Origin: Erythrocercus mccallii
Lineage: Eukaryota > Chordata > Aves > Passeriformes > Dicruridae
Direction of reading: 5' to 3'
NCBI GenBank assembly: GCA_013397435.1
Contig: VZRG01001337.1
Span: forward strand, 1 to 64,000
Length of the DNA stretch: 64,000 nucleotides
Part shown: positions 52,937 through 64,000 of the stretch, in pieces
Layout: every line of letters starts with the position of its first letter
Numbering within the stretch: position 1 is the first letter of the stretch
Program-made: the position numbers and the translations under genes
Notes under the pieces: model-generated
What the model was told of the DNA's origin: nothing
What the model saw: only the letters and a program-made list of their open reading frames with translations
The model's database searches: none

Positions 52937-53261
52937 GGCTTGCCTTTTTTAAAATTGGAAGCTACTTTTATAGATGCTCCTCCAAACACGGTTTTCATTT
53001 TCCATACTGTCCCATTTAGACTTTGGAATGCCTGGATGAAAGGACAGGCTCCCAAAGTGACTTCGCAATCTGTTTTTGCAATTCCAGCCAAGTTCCCTTT
53101 AATGTATGGAGCAGGCAAAGTTGAACCGACTCCTATAATATCACAGAACTCTGGCGCAGCTGCTGCTTTAAGAGACACTGTGTGATAATACAACAGCTCT
53201 GCTATTTACTGGGACTCAAGTGCCTGGACTGGCACACAGACATTATATGAAATCCGAAAGC
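52937..53261 (+). promoter_or_regulatory. Candidate internal promoter / 5' UTR of the PR72-like PPP2R3B form
   Basis: The segment just upstream of the PR72-like start is less AT-rich than its surroundings and open on both strands. A pyrimidine-rich acceptor-like signal (CTCTCTGCATTCCTCTAG) ends at 52,936. From 52,937 a + frame of 82 codons runs to TGA at 53,183-53,185. In the frame of the PR72-like ATG there is a stop at 53,169-53,171, so that protein cannot extend far upstream. I see no TATA box at a convincing position. The segment may be 5' UTR, promoter or a separate exon. The sequence alone does not decide. Confidence 0.4.
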
Positions 53262-53393
53262 ATGAGGATAAAGGAGATTTCTTTGCGACAAGATCCTGAT
53301 CTAAGAAAGGAGTTGGCATTGCTAGCTCGAGGATGTGATTTTGTTTTACCTTCTAGATTCAAGAAGAGGCTGAAAGCTTTTCAGCAGGTTCAG
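53262..53393 (+). CDS. PPP2R3B: PPP2R3B alternative first coding exon, PR72-like N-terminus
   Basis: Encodes exactly 44 residues starting MRIKEISLRQDPDL and ending at FQQVQ, with a donor CAG|GTTTGT after 53,393 in phase 0. It aligns end to end, without gaps, with the 44-residue unique N-terminus of PR72, the short form of the paralogue PPP2R3A, sharing the block LARGCDFVLPSRFKKRLK. The gene context is PPP2R3B, since the PR70-type exon lies 12 kb upstream on the same strand. Its phase equals that of the exon ending at 41,198, so both can join the same next exon. The start is chosen by homology and a purine at -3. An ATG at 53,247 would add five residues in a poor context. The human PR70 and PR48 forms I know do not use such a start. 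A PR72-like isoform of the B'' beta subunit is inferred. The coding nature is very well supported. Confidence 0.9.
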
Positions 53394-56300
53394 GTTTGTC
53401 TTTCTGTTCTTATACAATTAAGTTATTGTTGTCAATTGTACCTTCACAATCACTCAAACTACAGGCAATACATGGAAGCTGTTACTAAACTAGCAGGGTT
53501 TTAATATTCTGTTTCATATATGATTATTTCTTCTGTGTTTTAAAAGACTGTGCAATTAGTTTTGTGCAAAGAGAAATGAGAGTTTGCTGAAGCACATAGC
53601 ACAGCTAAAGTACGATGTTTGCACAGAGGTATATGGAGTGAAAAGTTGGTGTATTTAATCCTATTAAACTTTTAAAGACTGTTTTCTTTAATCTGCATAA
53701 TTGTCATCTATATGCATTTCCCTGGGGAGCTTAATTTACCTCTTACCAGAACTGGGTGTATAAAATGTACTGATATAGGCTGTAACTTCACTAGCTCAAA
53801 CATTATATAGTAAAAAGTGCTTTCATACTTGCATGATGATCCTGAATTCCTTTAGATTGTGTTTATTTTGAACTTTTTATTTGGACAAGATCAGTTGTTG
53901 CTGCTTGGTTCACATGTGAACTTCTTCTGCTTTCTAGCAGTGAGTTAAAGCTACAATTTTAAAGTGTGCTTTAAGTTGAGAATAGGAGTATTTGAAAAGT
54001 AAAATCAGAAGGAAAACTACTTATAGAGTAAATGTTCAAAGAGATTTGTTATTTTGGAGTGAGAAAAAATATACAACTTTTTTTGAGAAACTGAAATTTG
54101 GTATTTCTTTCAATACCCTTTAAGACATATGGTGATATCTGAAAGCATTCACTTTGACCTTACCTCACCCTCACTTCTAATTTGTATACTTCAGGTGTGT
54201 CAGTGAAGGCAGGTGTGATTTTTTTTTTCCACCCTTTTTAATGAAGGAAAGTTTAGCAGTTGAATAAAAATTACATTAACTTAGAATTTCGAGCATTGTT
54301 AATTATTCTAAATATAGCCTGCTACTTAATTTTGAATTCAGTGCACTAGTGTCCCTTTCACGTGACCTTCAAGAGAGGGACATAGAGCCCTATGACCCTA
54401 AGAATCTACTAGCCTTCTGTCTTCTATATGATTATTTAAAATTAGTTTCAAGTGATCTTTTATAAGCAGTGTTTATTCCTTTGTGCAAAGCAGAGTGCCA
54501 GTATTGACTGTGCTGGTTTATACCATTCAGCATAGACATATGTGAAAGGAATTTTTGACTTGTGTTTTCTGTGCTAAACTGGAGGTAGGTAAGAGAACTT
54601 GTTGACTATAGACAGCAAGAAAAGAAAATACTATCTTAATTACCCAAAAGTAGTTAGCAAGTTAATATTTAGGCACCTCAGAGAAGGAGACAAGTTTAGT
54701 CTAGTCATGGCATCCTGTTGTAAACAAACACAGCATTACCTTGTGTGGTGCCCCTTAACTTGATCTGTCTTTCATCGAGCGATAGTTGGAGCTGGTACTT
54801 TTACAGGGCCTTTTTATGTTGACCTAGAAAACATCTCAGTGTAGCATGGTTAAGCATACCTCCAAGCTGCTAACTGCTTTAGAAAACAGCTTGTCTAATC
54901 TATAGGGTTTTTTCTGTTTTAGGATGCTGCTGGCTATAAACTTACAGTGGAGACAGTGAGCAAATATTTTTCATTTTTAACCAGTCTTGCACTTCCTGGG
55001 TAAATGGCAACTGTAGAATAATGTATGATAAATGTCTCAATTAGATTACAAAATTCTTTGGTCAAAACAGAATTGATAGGAGTATAAAACTAGAATATGA
55101 GGTCTGTCATTGCTCAGTTTGATATAAAGTATTTTATCTGAAGTTCCTTTTTTGGGTGGTGGTTTGCTTTGACTTCATGATTTTAAGGAGACCGATTTGG
55201 AAGTATCATCAAAAACTAAGTATGGGTGCTAGTAACTGTTGATACAGAAGATGGGTATTCTTTACCTGCTGTTTTATGTTAATTCCAACTTATTCTTGTA
55301 GGTTAGGTGCATTTCAAAGAATAACTATTTATTAGTTACATAATCATTGAAGAAATTTCATGCTAAAATTAAAGACTGCTTAGAGATTTTGTAGAATAAC
55401 TTGAAACAAAAATTTATCATTTCAGTTGCTAAGCTTTGTTGCTTTTGAAATTTACAACCTCCTATTCCACTGTATAGATTTTCAGACAACAGTTCATGAG
55501 TATGATATAAAATTAGGATGCTAAAGTCAAGCAGAAATGGAAGCCAATCTATTCTTCCATATTTCTACTACAGTCTTGTAATTTTATAATTTGTTAAAGA
55601 AATGACAGATTCTCTTTAAGAGGTTTGTGCTATTAAAACTAGCACCTTAAAATAAAAAATTAGTAATGGTAGTGGATGGTGAAATAATGTGGCTCAGAAT
55701 CTGGTCTGAGGCGAGTTGGAATGACTGGGTCTTCCACAGGTTCCAAGAATCCAAAGGCAGTGGCTTTTCATATAGGGCCATGTAAGTAAATAATCTGTGT
55801 AGGTAATCCCCCGTGGTTTAGAACGGGTGGTCACTAAAGCACATCATGTTTCTTGAAAATCTTAAAATAGACCACCAGTAGTGAGGTGGGTTGTTCAGGA
55901 AAGTGGTGGAATAGGCAGTTCCTCAGTTTTCATTTATTGATGAAAATTGAAAAAACCTGAGCATAATAGGGCTTTATGGAAAGAACTATTTCTCAAAAAT
56001 AAAACAATACATAACTGTTGAAACGTTCTCTATTACCTTGGGGAGCTAAATTTCTTAGTAGGTATTTGCATAAAATGAAGTAAAACTTCAGTCCATCTTA
56101 TCCTGATGTTGATTCTAAGACCAAGATCTTTCTTAAGTACTTAACACCTATGGGATATGTTGAAATGGGAATACAGCACTTGAAGAGTCACTGTGTCCAC
56201 CTTGCTTGTCAATTTATATGAAGTTTGGAGGGAGAAGAAACTATCACCTTGTCAAATGTACTGGCAATTTAAAGATGTGAACTAAAAGGCTGAGTACTTT

Positions 56301-57826
56301 GTTTTAGCCAGCGTCTGGTGACATCCCTACCTGTCAGAGCTGGAATATAAGCAACACCATATGCGTGCTATGTGAGGAAAATATACCTGAAGTTTGAAAC
56401 AAAATTACAGTAAAATACATGTGTGCACAAAGACATGCATATATGTTTGCAACTCAGTGTTGGCTAAACTAGGAAAATAGGTATTTTTTCACTACTTAGA
56501 GGCCACATCCCCTTACAAAACTGTGGAGTTCTAACTTTAGAACTAGACTTTTTAAAAAGTCAAATTCATGCTGAATGTAATGATTTTTAAAAAGGAGCTA
56601 AAATAAAAAATCTGCCCTCAGTTTTTAATTCGTCTTCTCAATGTTAGTGACAGACCTGTGCTGGCATATTTTTTGATACTTTAATGAATTATACCTTTAT
56701 CTGCTGTGCCTACTGGGTGATTCCTTGGTGTAGTTGTATGTGTCACAACTCAGTGTGAAACGGAGAACTACTCATTTCATGACCACCTGTTAATGATACT
56801 AAATGCTGCTTACACATGCTATTTATGTCAGCTGTATGAGAACTATTTCTTCAGCTTCTGCGGTGCCTCACAAGATTGGCTTGCCTTCTGAGTGAAGTAA
56901 CTTTAGACTTCAGTGCCTCTTGATCATTTTTACGTTTCTTTGTTACCAAAGTGCTTCATAAATGTTTGTGGCATGTTCAAGACAGCAATGAGCACAGGTT
57001 CCATAGGTACTGGTGTGTGCTGGGCTGGTGTATATTTGTGTTGTAGTGCATACAGTGATTCAGTCATGAAGATAACAGTCTCATTTCTGAGACAAAACTA
57101 CTTTCAAAATAATTAATTGAGGCTGTGGGGTTTACAGCTATAGTCTCAGAAGAAGGTTATGTAACAATTAGAGGCTTCAGGCATGACAGCTTTCCTGTTA
57201 ATATCAGTTTTCTAATTTAACATAATTTGTAGACCTTTTAACACCACAGGGGGAGGATCCAATATTCATTTTTACATAATGCTTTTACATCAGGCAACTA
57301 ATGCCTTATTAAAGAACACAAGTGTTTGCTGAGAGGGCTGGAGATGGAATACAAATCTCATTCTGACTGTAGCTAATAGGTACACATGATGCTAGCTTGC
57401 TGATAAAATGCCAGTTTTCCAGAGCAGATGCCAACATTTAAAACAGAATGAAAATATATAGGCTGCCTAATGAGACTTACTAGCTAAGATGAGGTTTTCC
57501 ATAAATGATTCACTGGTAGTGGATTGCCAGGTTTTAAGCTCTAGTCTCTTAAAAATAAGCTATAAACAATCTGGTGGATTTTTACCACTTCTGTAATGGA
57601 GACTCCTGGCTCAAACATAAAATGTATTGGCTGCCTGTGGTAGCAGCTTCTTTACCTGTCCATGTCTGGTGATAAATCTATTTTTTAAATTATTATTATA
57701 GAAAATGTGTACTGTTTCTATAGAAAAGCCAATATAGTGAAAACTTGTTACAGCTTATTTGCATGCATGATTTAAGAGTCTAGATGTCAGTTCCCTCTGC
57801 AGCTAAGTTTTGTGATGCAGCAATTC

Positions 57827-57869
57827 ATACACTGAAGAGTTAAGATACACTGAAGAGTTAAGATACACT
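57827..57869. repeat. 18-bp tandem repeat, 2.4 units
   Basis: Two identical contiguous 18-bp units starting ATACACTGAAG (57,827 and 57,845) plus seven bases of a third. It is a recent slippage duplication in an intron. Confidence 0.9.
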
Positions 57870-58776
57870 TATTTTTCCCTTGAAACAAAAGATTCACTAT
57901 TCTTTTCTCCATTTTAACTAACACTACTAATAGTAGATGTTGTATGACTGTTGGTGGTAGTGCTAGAAAACCTGAAACAGTCCAGCACATCTTCATATAA
58001 AATGTCCTTCAACGGGCAAGAGGAATATGGGATTGTTTTCACAATTGTCCAAATTAGAATTTTTCAGGACATCAGCAGACAAGCAGTTGACAGAACACTT
58101 GCTCCAGTTGGTAACTTTGCAGCTCCATAGCAAGGCTGAACTTGGTGACATTTCATGTTTGAGAGGTTTCTTCTTGAAGTCAATTGCATCTAGTGATTGA
58201 AACTTGCTTTGTTGTAAACATGTAAGGATAAAAAGCTATTGCAGAGTTTAAGTGGATGTCTGTCTTAGCTGTATGTGTTACTTTTGATGTTGAATAGATG
58301 GCCTGTCCTGACAAGGGCTGTTTTCTGTAGACAAATGTTAGAATTGCCTCGGGTGTACCTGTCAGTCCCTTGGCTGTGTACAATCAAAATAATCATGTAT
58401 TAGGAGGAACTTAACAGCTTGTGCCCTGGAAACAGTTGGGGAACAGAATACACTGGGAAGGAATAGAAGAACTGTGATTGGAGTGTTTTCTGAGGAAGCT
58501 GCAACTATATGACAAACAGCATATATTAATAACTGAATACTTAATTTGACATAATTCCTAAACTGTAGCCTATTTGACAGCAGTTCACAGGCACTAGCAG
58601 TGACTAACATTTTTCCGCTACTTTTGTCTTATCACAAAATGTAGAAGAAATCATTTCTTGGGATAGATTTTCCTGAAAAATCTTGCTTTTTTCCATTTTA
58701 TACTGTTTACCCTTTTCCATTTTTAAATTAGTAGGGCGTGTGAAAGAGATAAAAAATATCTTCACTGGATAAAAAA

Positions 58777-58799
58777 TGTCACCACTACCAGTGGTGACA
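58777..58799. repeat. Perfect 10-bp hairpin with 3-nt loop
   Basis: TGTCACCACT, ACC, AGTGGTGACA. The arms are perfect reverse complements. It lies in the PPP2R3B intron with no associated gene. Confidence 0.9.
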
Positions 58800-59950
58800 A
58801 ATTCTCAGAGGAAGCCTTGCTCTAGAAGCCTTTGGTAAAAGTTTTGTCTTGCGCAAATAAAGCAAGTTACCAACGGACGTGGATGTAAATTGGAAAGCTC
58901 TTGTGTTCATGGCTTTGAGGGGCACAGGTAACTACATCTTCCATTTTCCCCACACAAGTGTTTTCTGAATAAATCAATAAGCTCTTCATGCTGCATACTT
59001 TTGATATTGAAGCTCTATGTGATTGTACAAAGAAAAAAAGTGTTCAGCCATATTTGGAGGTGTTTCTACAGCAATAATGCTTTTGCAGTAGCATCTTCCA
59101 GTTCCCAGCAGGACTGCATGATTTATCTGTGTCAGCTCTACCAAGCTGCAAAATGGGAGAATCCCAGTATTTCCAAAATCAAAGTTGTAGAAGAACTCAA
59201 GTGAGATATCTGTTAGTGCAGCATATATATTACTGAAAGGGAGGAGATTGGTAAGTATGTGCTATAATGGTTAGGTATCGTGCAGAAAAATGCCAGTTTA
59301 CCTCAGCCTTCACTAACAAGTGAATTTTGGCCACTTGAAAGTTTCCCAGTGCTACTTTTGTTTGTGTGTATGTGATATGACTTGCCTGTGGTGGCCATTC
59401 ACAAATGCTTTTAGTTGAACGTGGTTTTAAATTCAATACCCAAGATGGTATGTATGGAACGCATTTCATAGTTTCAGGTGGAAGCTTTTGCTGGATGCCA
59501 CTGCCTACTGTCTGCTCCTGCATTAGAAGTAACATGCTTTCCCAAATGGGTTTGTGTAGATGGTCCAAAGTTTTGCATGCTCTGCTGCAGTGCTGACACT
59601 TCAGTGACTATTTCTTGAGGATAGTTTTGGCTATTTCAGTTTTGCTTGGTTAAAGTAAAGGGGAAAAGTGCTCATGGTAATTGTACCATAATTCTTTATG
59701 CCTTAAAGTAAGACTTTCAAGACTATCCAGTGGTGGCCCTTGGCACAGCAATTTCATTCAAACTGGATGAGGTGCTTCTTTCCCAGGCTATCACAAAATT
59801 AAGAGTACTACTACTTACTCTGCTGTTTTAAGACTTAAAATAAGGGGAGAAATTACCTTCATATAGCAAACAGCTTAAAAAAACCCATTTCATTTTTTTT
59901 TTGTCTCAGAATCAGAAGTTAAGGTCTTTAGACTTCTCTTACAGTTACTT

Positions 59951-59976
59951 CTGTAAGTAACTACAGTTACTTACAG
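59951..59976. repeat. Near-perfect palindrome, 12-bp arms with 2-nt centre
   Basis: CTGTAAGTAACT, AC, AGTTACTTACAG. A further partial direct copy of the arm (TTACAGTTACTT) lies immediately to the left at 59,939-59,950. The arms contain CTGTAAGTAA on both strands, which resembles a 5' splice site (GTAAGT), but no exon adjoins. Confidence 0.9.
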
Positions 59977-62777
59977 ATCCTTCCTTATGTTACTCCTGAC
60001 TGCTCTAAACATTACTGAATCTCTTTCGATTTGCTTATGGAATTGCGACATGCTGTAACATGTCAGTGATCTCAAAATGGGACAGCAGTGTATGGCTTCG
60101 TCTCTAGAGTAACGTTGATTTAGCATTCAGGATTCACATTTGCATTGAACACAAGATCAGATTACCATATACTTTTTTACAGAAATAGACTTGAGAGTAA
60201 AATGGCCAAGAATATGCTTAAATGAGATGAGAATGATAATCCATTTATTTAAAACTGAGATGAGTGCACAACCTGGTGCACACTTCCTGGCAGGAAGGAG
60301 ACTCCCACCATATTTTTCTGGTCAGAATTTGAGCACAGAATTGCTAACTGGAACATAGACTGCATTGGAAGAGTTGCTGAACCCTGCTCTCATGTATTAA
60401 CTCAGGTCACAAGTATAAAATTGTAAACAGTGTAGGTTAAAGTACCTTTTTTCTTCTAATGGTATATTGCTAGGACTTTATGGGAAAGTGTATTAATTTT
60501 TCCATTTCCTTCCCCTCATGTAGCACAAATATTGACTAGAGACCAAACTAGATGAATGAAAATTTTAGAGTTAAGGCTAACAGCAAAAATAAGCTAGTGT
60601 AAAACTGCAGCAGGGTTAAAATTATTGGGTGTTTATCTCTTACTGTGGAAGGAAAGAAGAGCATGTATGATAAAATTAGTCTCTATAGCCCATCTAAAAA
60701 CAGCTGCCAGACAGTGCCTGAAGGATAGCAAGCTGAAGTCCAGGATAGAAGGAAAACAATTGGGACTAAAATGACTGATGCCAGAGGAAAGTCTTTTACA
60801 TATATACCCTGATGACTGTTTTAGCACGGGTTCATTCTTTATAGGTATCTCTCAGGGTTTGATCTATATTTTATATTTCTGACTAAGCTATGCAAAATGA
60901 ATCACAATCTTAGCATAGTTTTAAGCCTAATGTAATCTGATTTTAAACAATACTGCCTCAGTACTCCCTGATCTGCCTTATATTAGCAGCAGAACCATGT
61001 TGCTTCTAAGTGGCACCAACTGTGTGAGATTGGATGAAGACAAATAGGGGGTTTTAATTTTGCTCTTTAGCTGTCTTGGTGACCTGAGGTAATTCACTAT
61101 ATTGCTTCACTGTCACTAGTGAAGCAAGTAAATTCTATGTGGGCGTGGGGGAAGGGGAAGAAGCAGGTGTGTTGTGGTGTAGCTTACTTTATGCCATGCT
61201 GTAAAACTTTGTTAGTAAGATTTCAGATAAACTTTCTGATTTTGAGTGCAATGATTTCATTTTAGAGTAATAGACCTTGGAGAGGGGAAGGACCAGAAAT
61301 TTTCAGTTTTAAGTTGTCCAAGGATCATCTTTCACAGAGGCAAAAATGTTGTTTAGCACATCAAGCTGAACAGGAAGCAGTACAATCAGTGAACTCTTGA
61401 AGTAAAAAATCTCATTAGTTTGGCTGGAAGGTGCTAATGAGGATGGCACAGAAAGCAATAAAAAAAATCACACTTCAGCGTAAATAATTGTAAATGTAAA
61501 TGTCTACCACAAGGTCAACAGAGGACGTGTTTCTCTGAGCTTCTTCTGAGGAAAGTTCTGGTAATAACCTTACTTTATTCTGAAACAGATTTTTGAAGGC
61601 ACTTCAGCATGTTTAAGTATTTGACATGTTAGAAGAGGTTTTTTAAAAGTGTTATCTTTCCTTCAAATGAGAATGAACCCTTTTCTAAATAATAGTAATG
61701 CAAGTCTATTATGTGATGTTTTTGAGATTTAAATTCCATAAAACTACTGATAATGTCAATTGTTTATCTAGAGAGAAATGTTGACTTTCAATTTGCAGTC
61801 AATTAGATAGTAAGTTTAAAAAGAAACATTTCTATGATTTTATTGGTCAGACTTAGATCGACAGCAATAACAGAGTAGAGACATGGGAAGGCTGGTCAGC
61901 TATTCCTTGTGAGCCTGTTTACTGATAACATTTTATTACATTTACAATTACTGTTTTAACTGATCAGCTGTAACACACCTTTATTCTTGAGGACTCAGTA
62001 AATCTAATAAAGACTCATACAAAAAAATGATGTTACCCTTTGAATGTCCATGTTGGCTTCCATTTTCTCTTGTGTGTCAGGGAGCTTCATGCAGTTATCT
62101 GTTTTCATTTTTAGGTGGTTGATGAGCTTTATATTATATTATAACCCTGGGTGGTTGCAGGGATGTTAGGATTTAAAAGCATACCTTTGCAGAAAATCCT
62201 GTTAGCTTATTATGCACTTTGGTTCATCTAGGTAAGTTTAGCATAAAGTAGAATATATAAGAATAGAAAACCTAGTCTATTGAAGAACTAGATTAGCTTA
62301 TGTATTGCATATCATAAACAATATTGCAACAGACATTTTTTCTTTTAAATGCCTAATTAAAAACTACTAAGGAATTGAACCAGACTTCTATCTATTTATA
62401 GGCAACAATGTCTTTAGTATTTTCAGTATTTAATGCCTTTTTTTTAGTGGGGGAGGTTGTGGTGCATCACTTAGTAAAATCCTAATGTGAAGTTGGGTGT
62501 AAATGTGAGGTAGAATTTTTTGGGGTCCTTTTTTGACCCTGTTGTATGAATTCTGGTGACTTTTCTTTAGTATGGACATTACCATGGAAATTCCTGTCAA
62601 ATACTACAGCAAGAGCTGACTGTGAACTCTGTAAATACTTTTAAATATTTAGGGTTGGGCCTTTTTTCAGAGAAACAGGCAGAAAAAGTGTTGGTGTCAT
62701 CAGCATTTCTGAATTAAGTTACCTTATTCTGTAGTCCTGTCTAAACAATGTAAATACCAATCAGTTCAATCCAGATG

Positions 62778-63009
62778 GTGATAGGACAAGGGGGAAGGAT
62801 TTTAAACTAAAGGAGGAGAGGAAAAATTCTTTACTATGAGAGTGGCGAGGCACTGGTACAGGCAATCCGAAGAAGTTGTGGATCCCCCATTCCTGGATGT
62901 GTTCAAGACCAGGTTGAATGGGACCCTGAGCAACCTGATCTAGTGGGTGGCATCCCTGCCCACAGCAGGAGGAGTTGGAACTAGATGTTCCTTCCAATCC
63001 AAGTTCATG
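62778..63009 (+). mobile_element. CR1 LINE 3' fragment, sense orientation
   Basis: About 230 bp of CR1 3' sequence in + orientation, read from ATAGGACAAGGGGG and TTTTAAACTAAAGG through the AATTCTTTACTATGAG and GAGGCACTGG phrases to GTTGGAACTAGATG. It is 5'-truncated, with a decayed 3' tail. Unlike the other two clear CR1 copies in or next to this gene, it is in the sense direction relative to PPP2R3B. A minus-strand frame across it (62,761-63,021) is a shadow. Confidence 0.92.
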
Positions 63010-64000
63010 TCTTAATCTCAAAGAAGTCTAAAAGAGTATTACATTCACAAATGTATACCTTGCTTCCTTTTCCAGCAAGTCTTTTATAAGTGAGGTTTTA
63101 CTCATTTGCATTTGAATCTACATAGTCAACACCTTCATGGTGCTCAGTATTTCTGCTTGGCTGTTGCTATATGCAAATGTTAGATCTAGACATTACTGAG
63201 CATACATTATTAAAATATCTGGGAACAAATCTTCCCTTCCTTGTTATTTCAGAAATATATCCTGTAGTTGAATGATTGTATCATAGCATCAGGTCTTACA
63301 GTTAAGAGGGAAGGAAAAGCCTACACTTCTAAAATGCCCACTGTCTTTTTTTTTTTGCTTATAACAAAGTTAACTGCTGAATGCAACTTATCAGGTGGTA
63401 GATGTAAGAAGACTGTCTAGCTTGAAGAATTAACTTCTCTTTGGAATATGGTGTATCCATGTTCTCTGGTATATACTAATATATTACTGTATTGTAAGTA
63501 TAATACTGATTTTATGCCATTACTGTAAACAACTGCTGAAAGAATGGTTGGAATAGGATCTGGAAAGTTGCAATATTAGTATTAGAAATTTTGCCCTTTG
63601 AACAGTGATTTCAATGGGATAAAAACTTCCATTTCCCCCACTGTAAAAATCAAGGCAAGTAAGTGTTGGGTAGCTGTGGACAGTCCTTACAAGTCTGTAT
63701 GCCAAGAATGAAAACTGTTGTGTATTAAAGATTTTCTTGAACTCTTCTATAGACAAATTTTACAGAAGTTTGTTTACATTATTGTAAACAAGAAGTTTTC
63801 AAGGAATCCTTATTTCCCATCTGCTATGTAAAATCTAAACTGCGGTGGCAACTTTGCAATACACTTACAGATTGTGGACTTCTTATATACTTATTGCAAA
63901 AATTAATGCTCCCTTCAGTCCTGACACTGCAGCACACATCTGTTTGAGTTATTTACAAGCTTATACAGCTGTTTTCCTCAATTCCAAGCATGCTATTCTT
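63010..64000 (+). other. PPP2R3B intron, continuing past the right edge
   Basis: AT-rich sequence with no recognisable exon, RNA gene or transposon. The gene's remaining exons must lie to the right of the window. Confidence 0.6.

Larger units (their letters stand above)
41199..53261 (+). other. PPP2R3B intron between the two alternative first coding exons
   Basis: AT-rich intronic DNA of about 12 kb. I find no further PPP2R3B exon in it. It contains one antisense CR1 copy (41.8-42.6 kb). A moderately GC-rich patch at about 45,640-45,860 has no recognisable coding content. The final 330 bp is an unusually open segment discussed separately. For transcripts from the CpG promoter, the downstream PR72-like exon should be skipped as part of a larger intron. 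Confidence 0.7.
53394..62777 (+). other. PPP2R3B intron, 5' part
   Basis: No additional PPP2R3B exon is recognised: the expected next exon would encode an N-terminal block before the EF-hand region, with a SIPTFYFPRG-like segment, and I do not find it. The intron is AT-rich, with scattered short repeats and two perfect hairpins (58,777 and 59,951) listed separately. A minus-strand frame at 59,230-59,568 has no recognisable homology. Confidence 0.65.

Noticed and set aside
54924..55003. TTTTAG followed by a short open stretch, considered as the next PPP2R3B exon
   Set aside because: The translation does not resemble the expected B'' segment in any frame and no suitable donor follows.
1..64000. 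CRISPR arrays, tRNA or rRNA genes, operons
   Set aside because: No regularly spaced repeats, cloverleaf or rRNA segments were seen, and the sequence is vertebrate nuclear DNA.

Overview
The window looks like vertebrate, most likely bird, nuclear DNA. Evidence for a bird: several 5'-truncated CR1 LINE copies of avian type (38.4-39.3, 41.8-42.6, 27.0 and 62.8 kb), a solo LTR of a kind I associate with bird genomes (34.9-35.5 kb), AT-rich non-coding DNA with few microsatellites, and one compact CpG island. There are no bacterial-style operons. Almost all open frames here are chance frames in non-coding DNA.

Layout. Positions 1 to about 38,380 are gene-free as far as I can read. They hold an ancient L2-like reverse-transcriptase relic (about 37.0-37.17 kb), CR1 fragments, a solo LTR, a 77-80 bp sequence present twice (27.6 and 30.6 kb), small tandem repeats and perfect hairpins. 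A CR1 copy ends at about 39,281. It directly abuts a CpG island (about 39,285-39,720) carrying a palindromic X-box-like site, a TCTCGCGAGA element, an ATGGCGGC (YY1-type) site and an ETS-type site. A first exon ends at a consensus donor after 39,571.

The only gene I can name is PPP2R3B (PP2A regulatory subunit B'' beta, PR70/PR48), on the + strand and running off the right edge. The coding start of its long form is in an exon with CDS 40,848-41,198. About 12 kb downstream, inside the same gene, is a second coding first exon (53,262-53,393). It encodes a 44-residue N-terminus almost identical to the PR72 start of the paralogue PPP2R3A. Both exons end in phase 0, so either can join the same downstream EF-hand-encoding exons, which lie beyond 64,000.

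The main observation is therefore two alternative N-termini for one PP2A B'' gene: a housekeeping-type CpG promoter giving the PR70-like form, and an internal start giving a PR72-like form of PPP2R3B. In humans the 5' end of PPP2R3B faces SHOX across a gene-poor regulatory interval. If that synteny holds, the left 38 kb is part of that interval. This is inference, because SHOX itself is not in the window.
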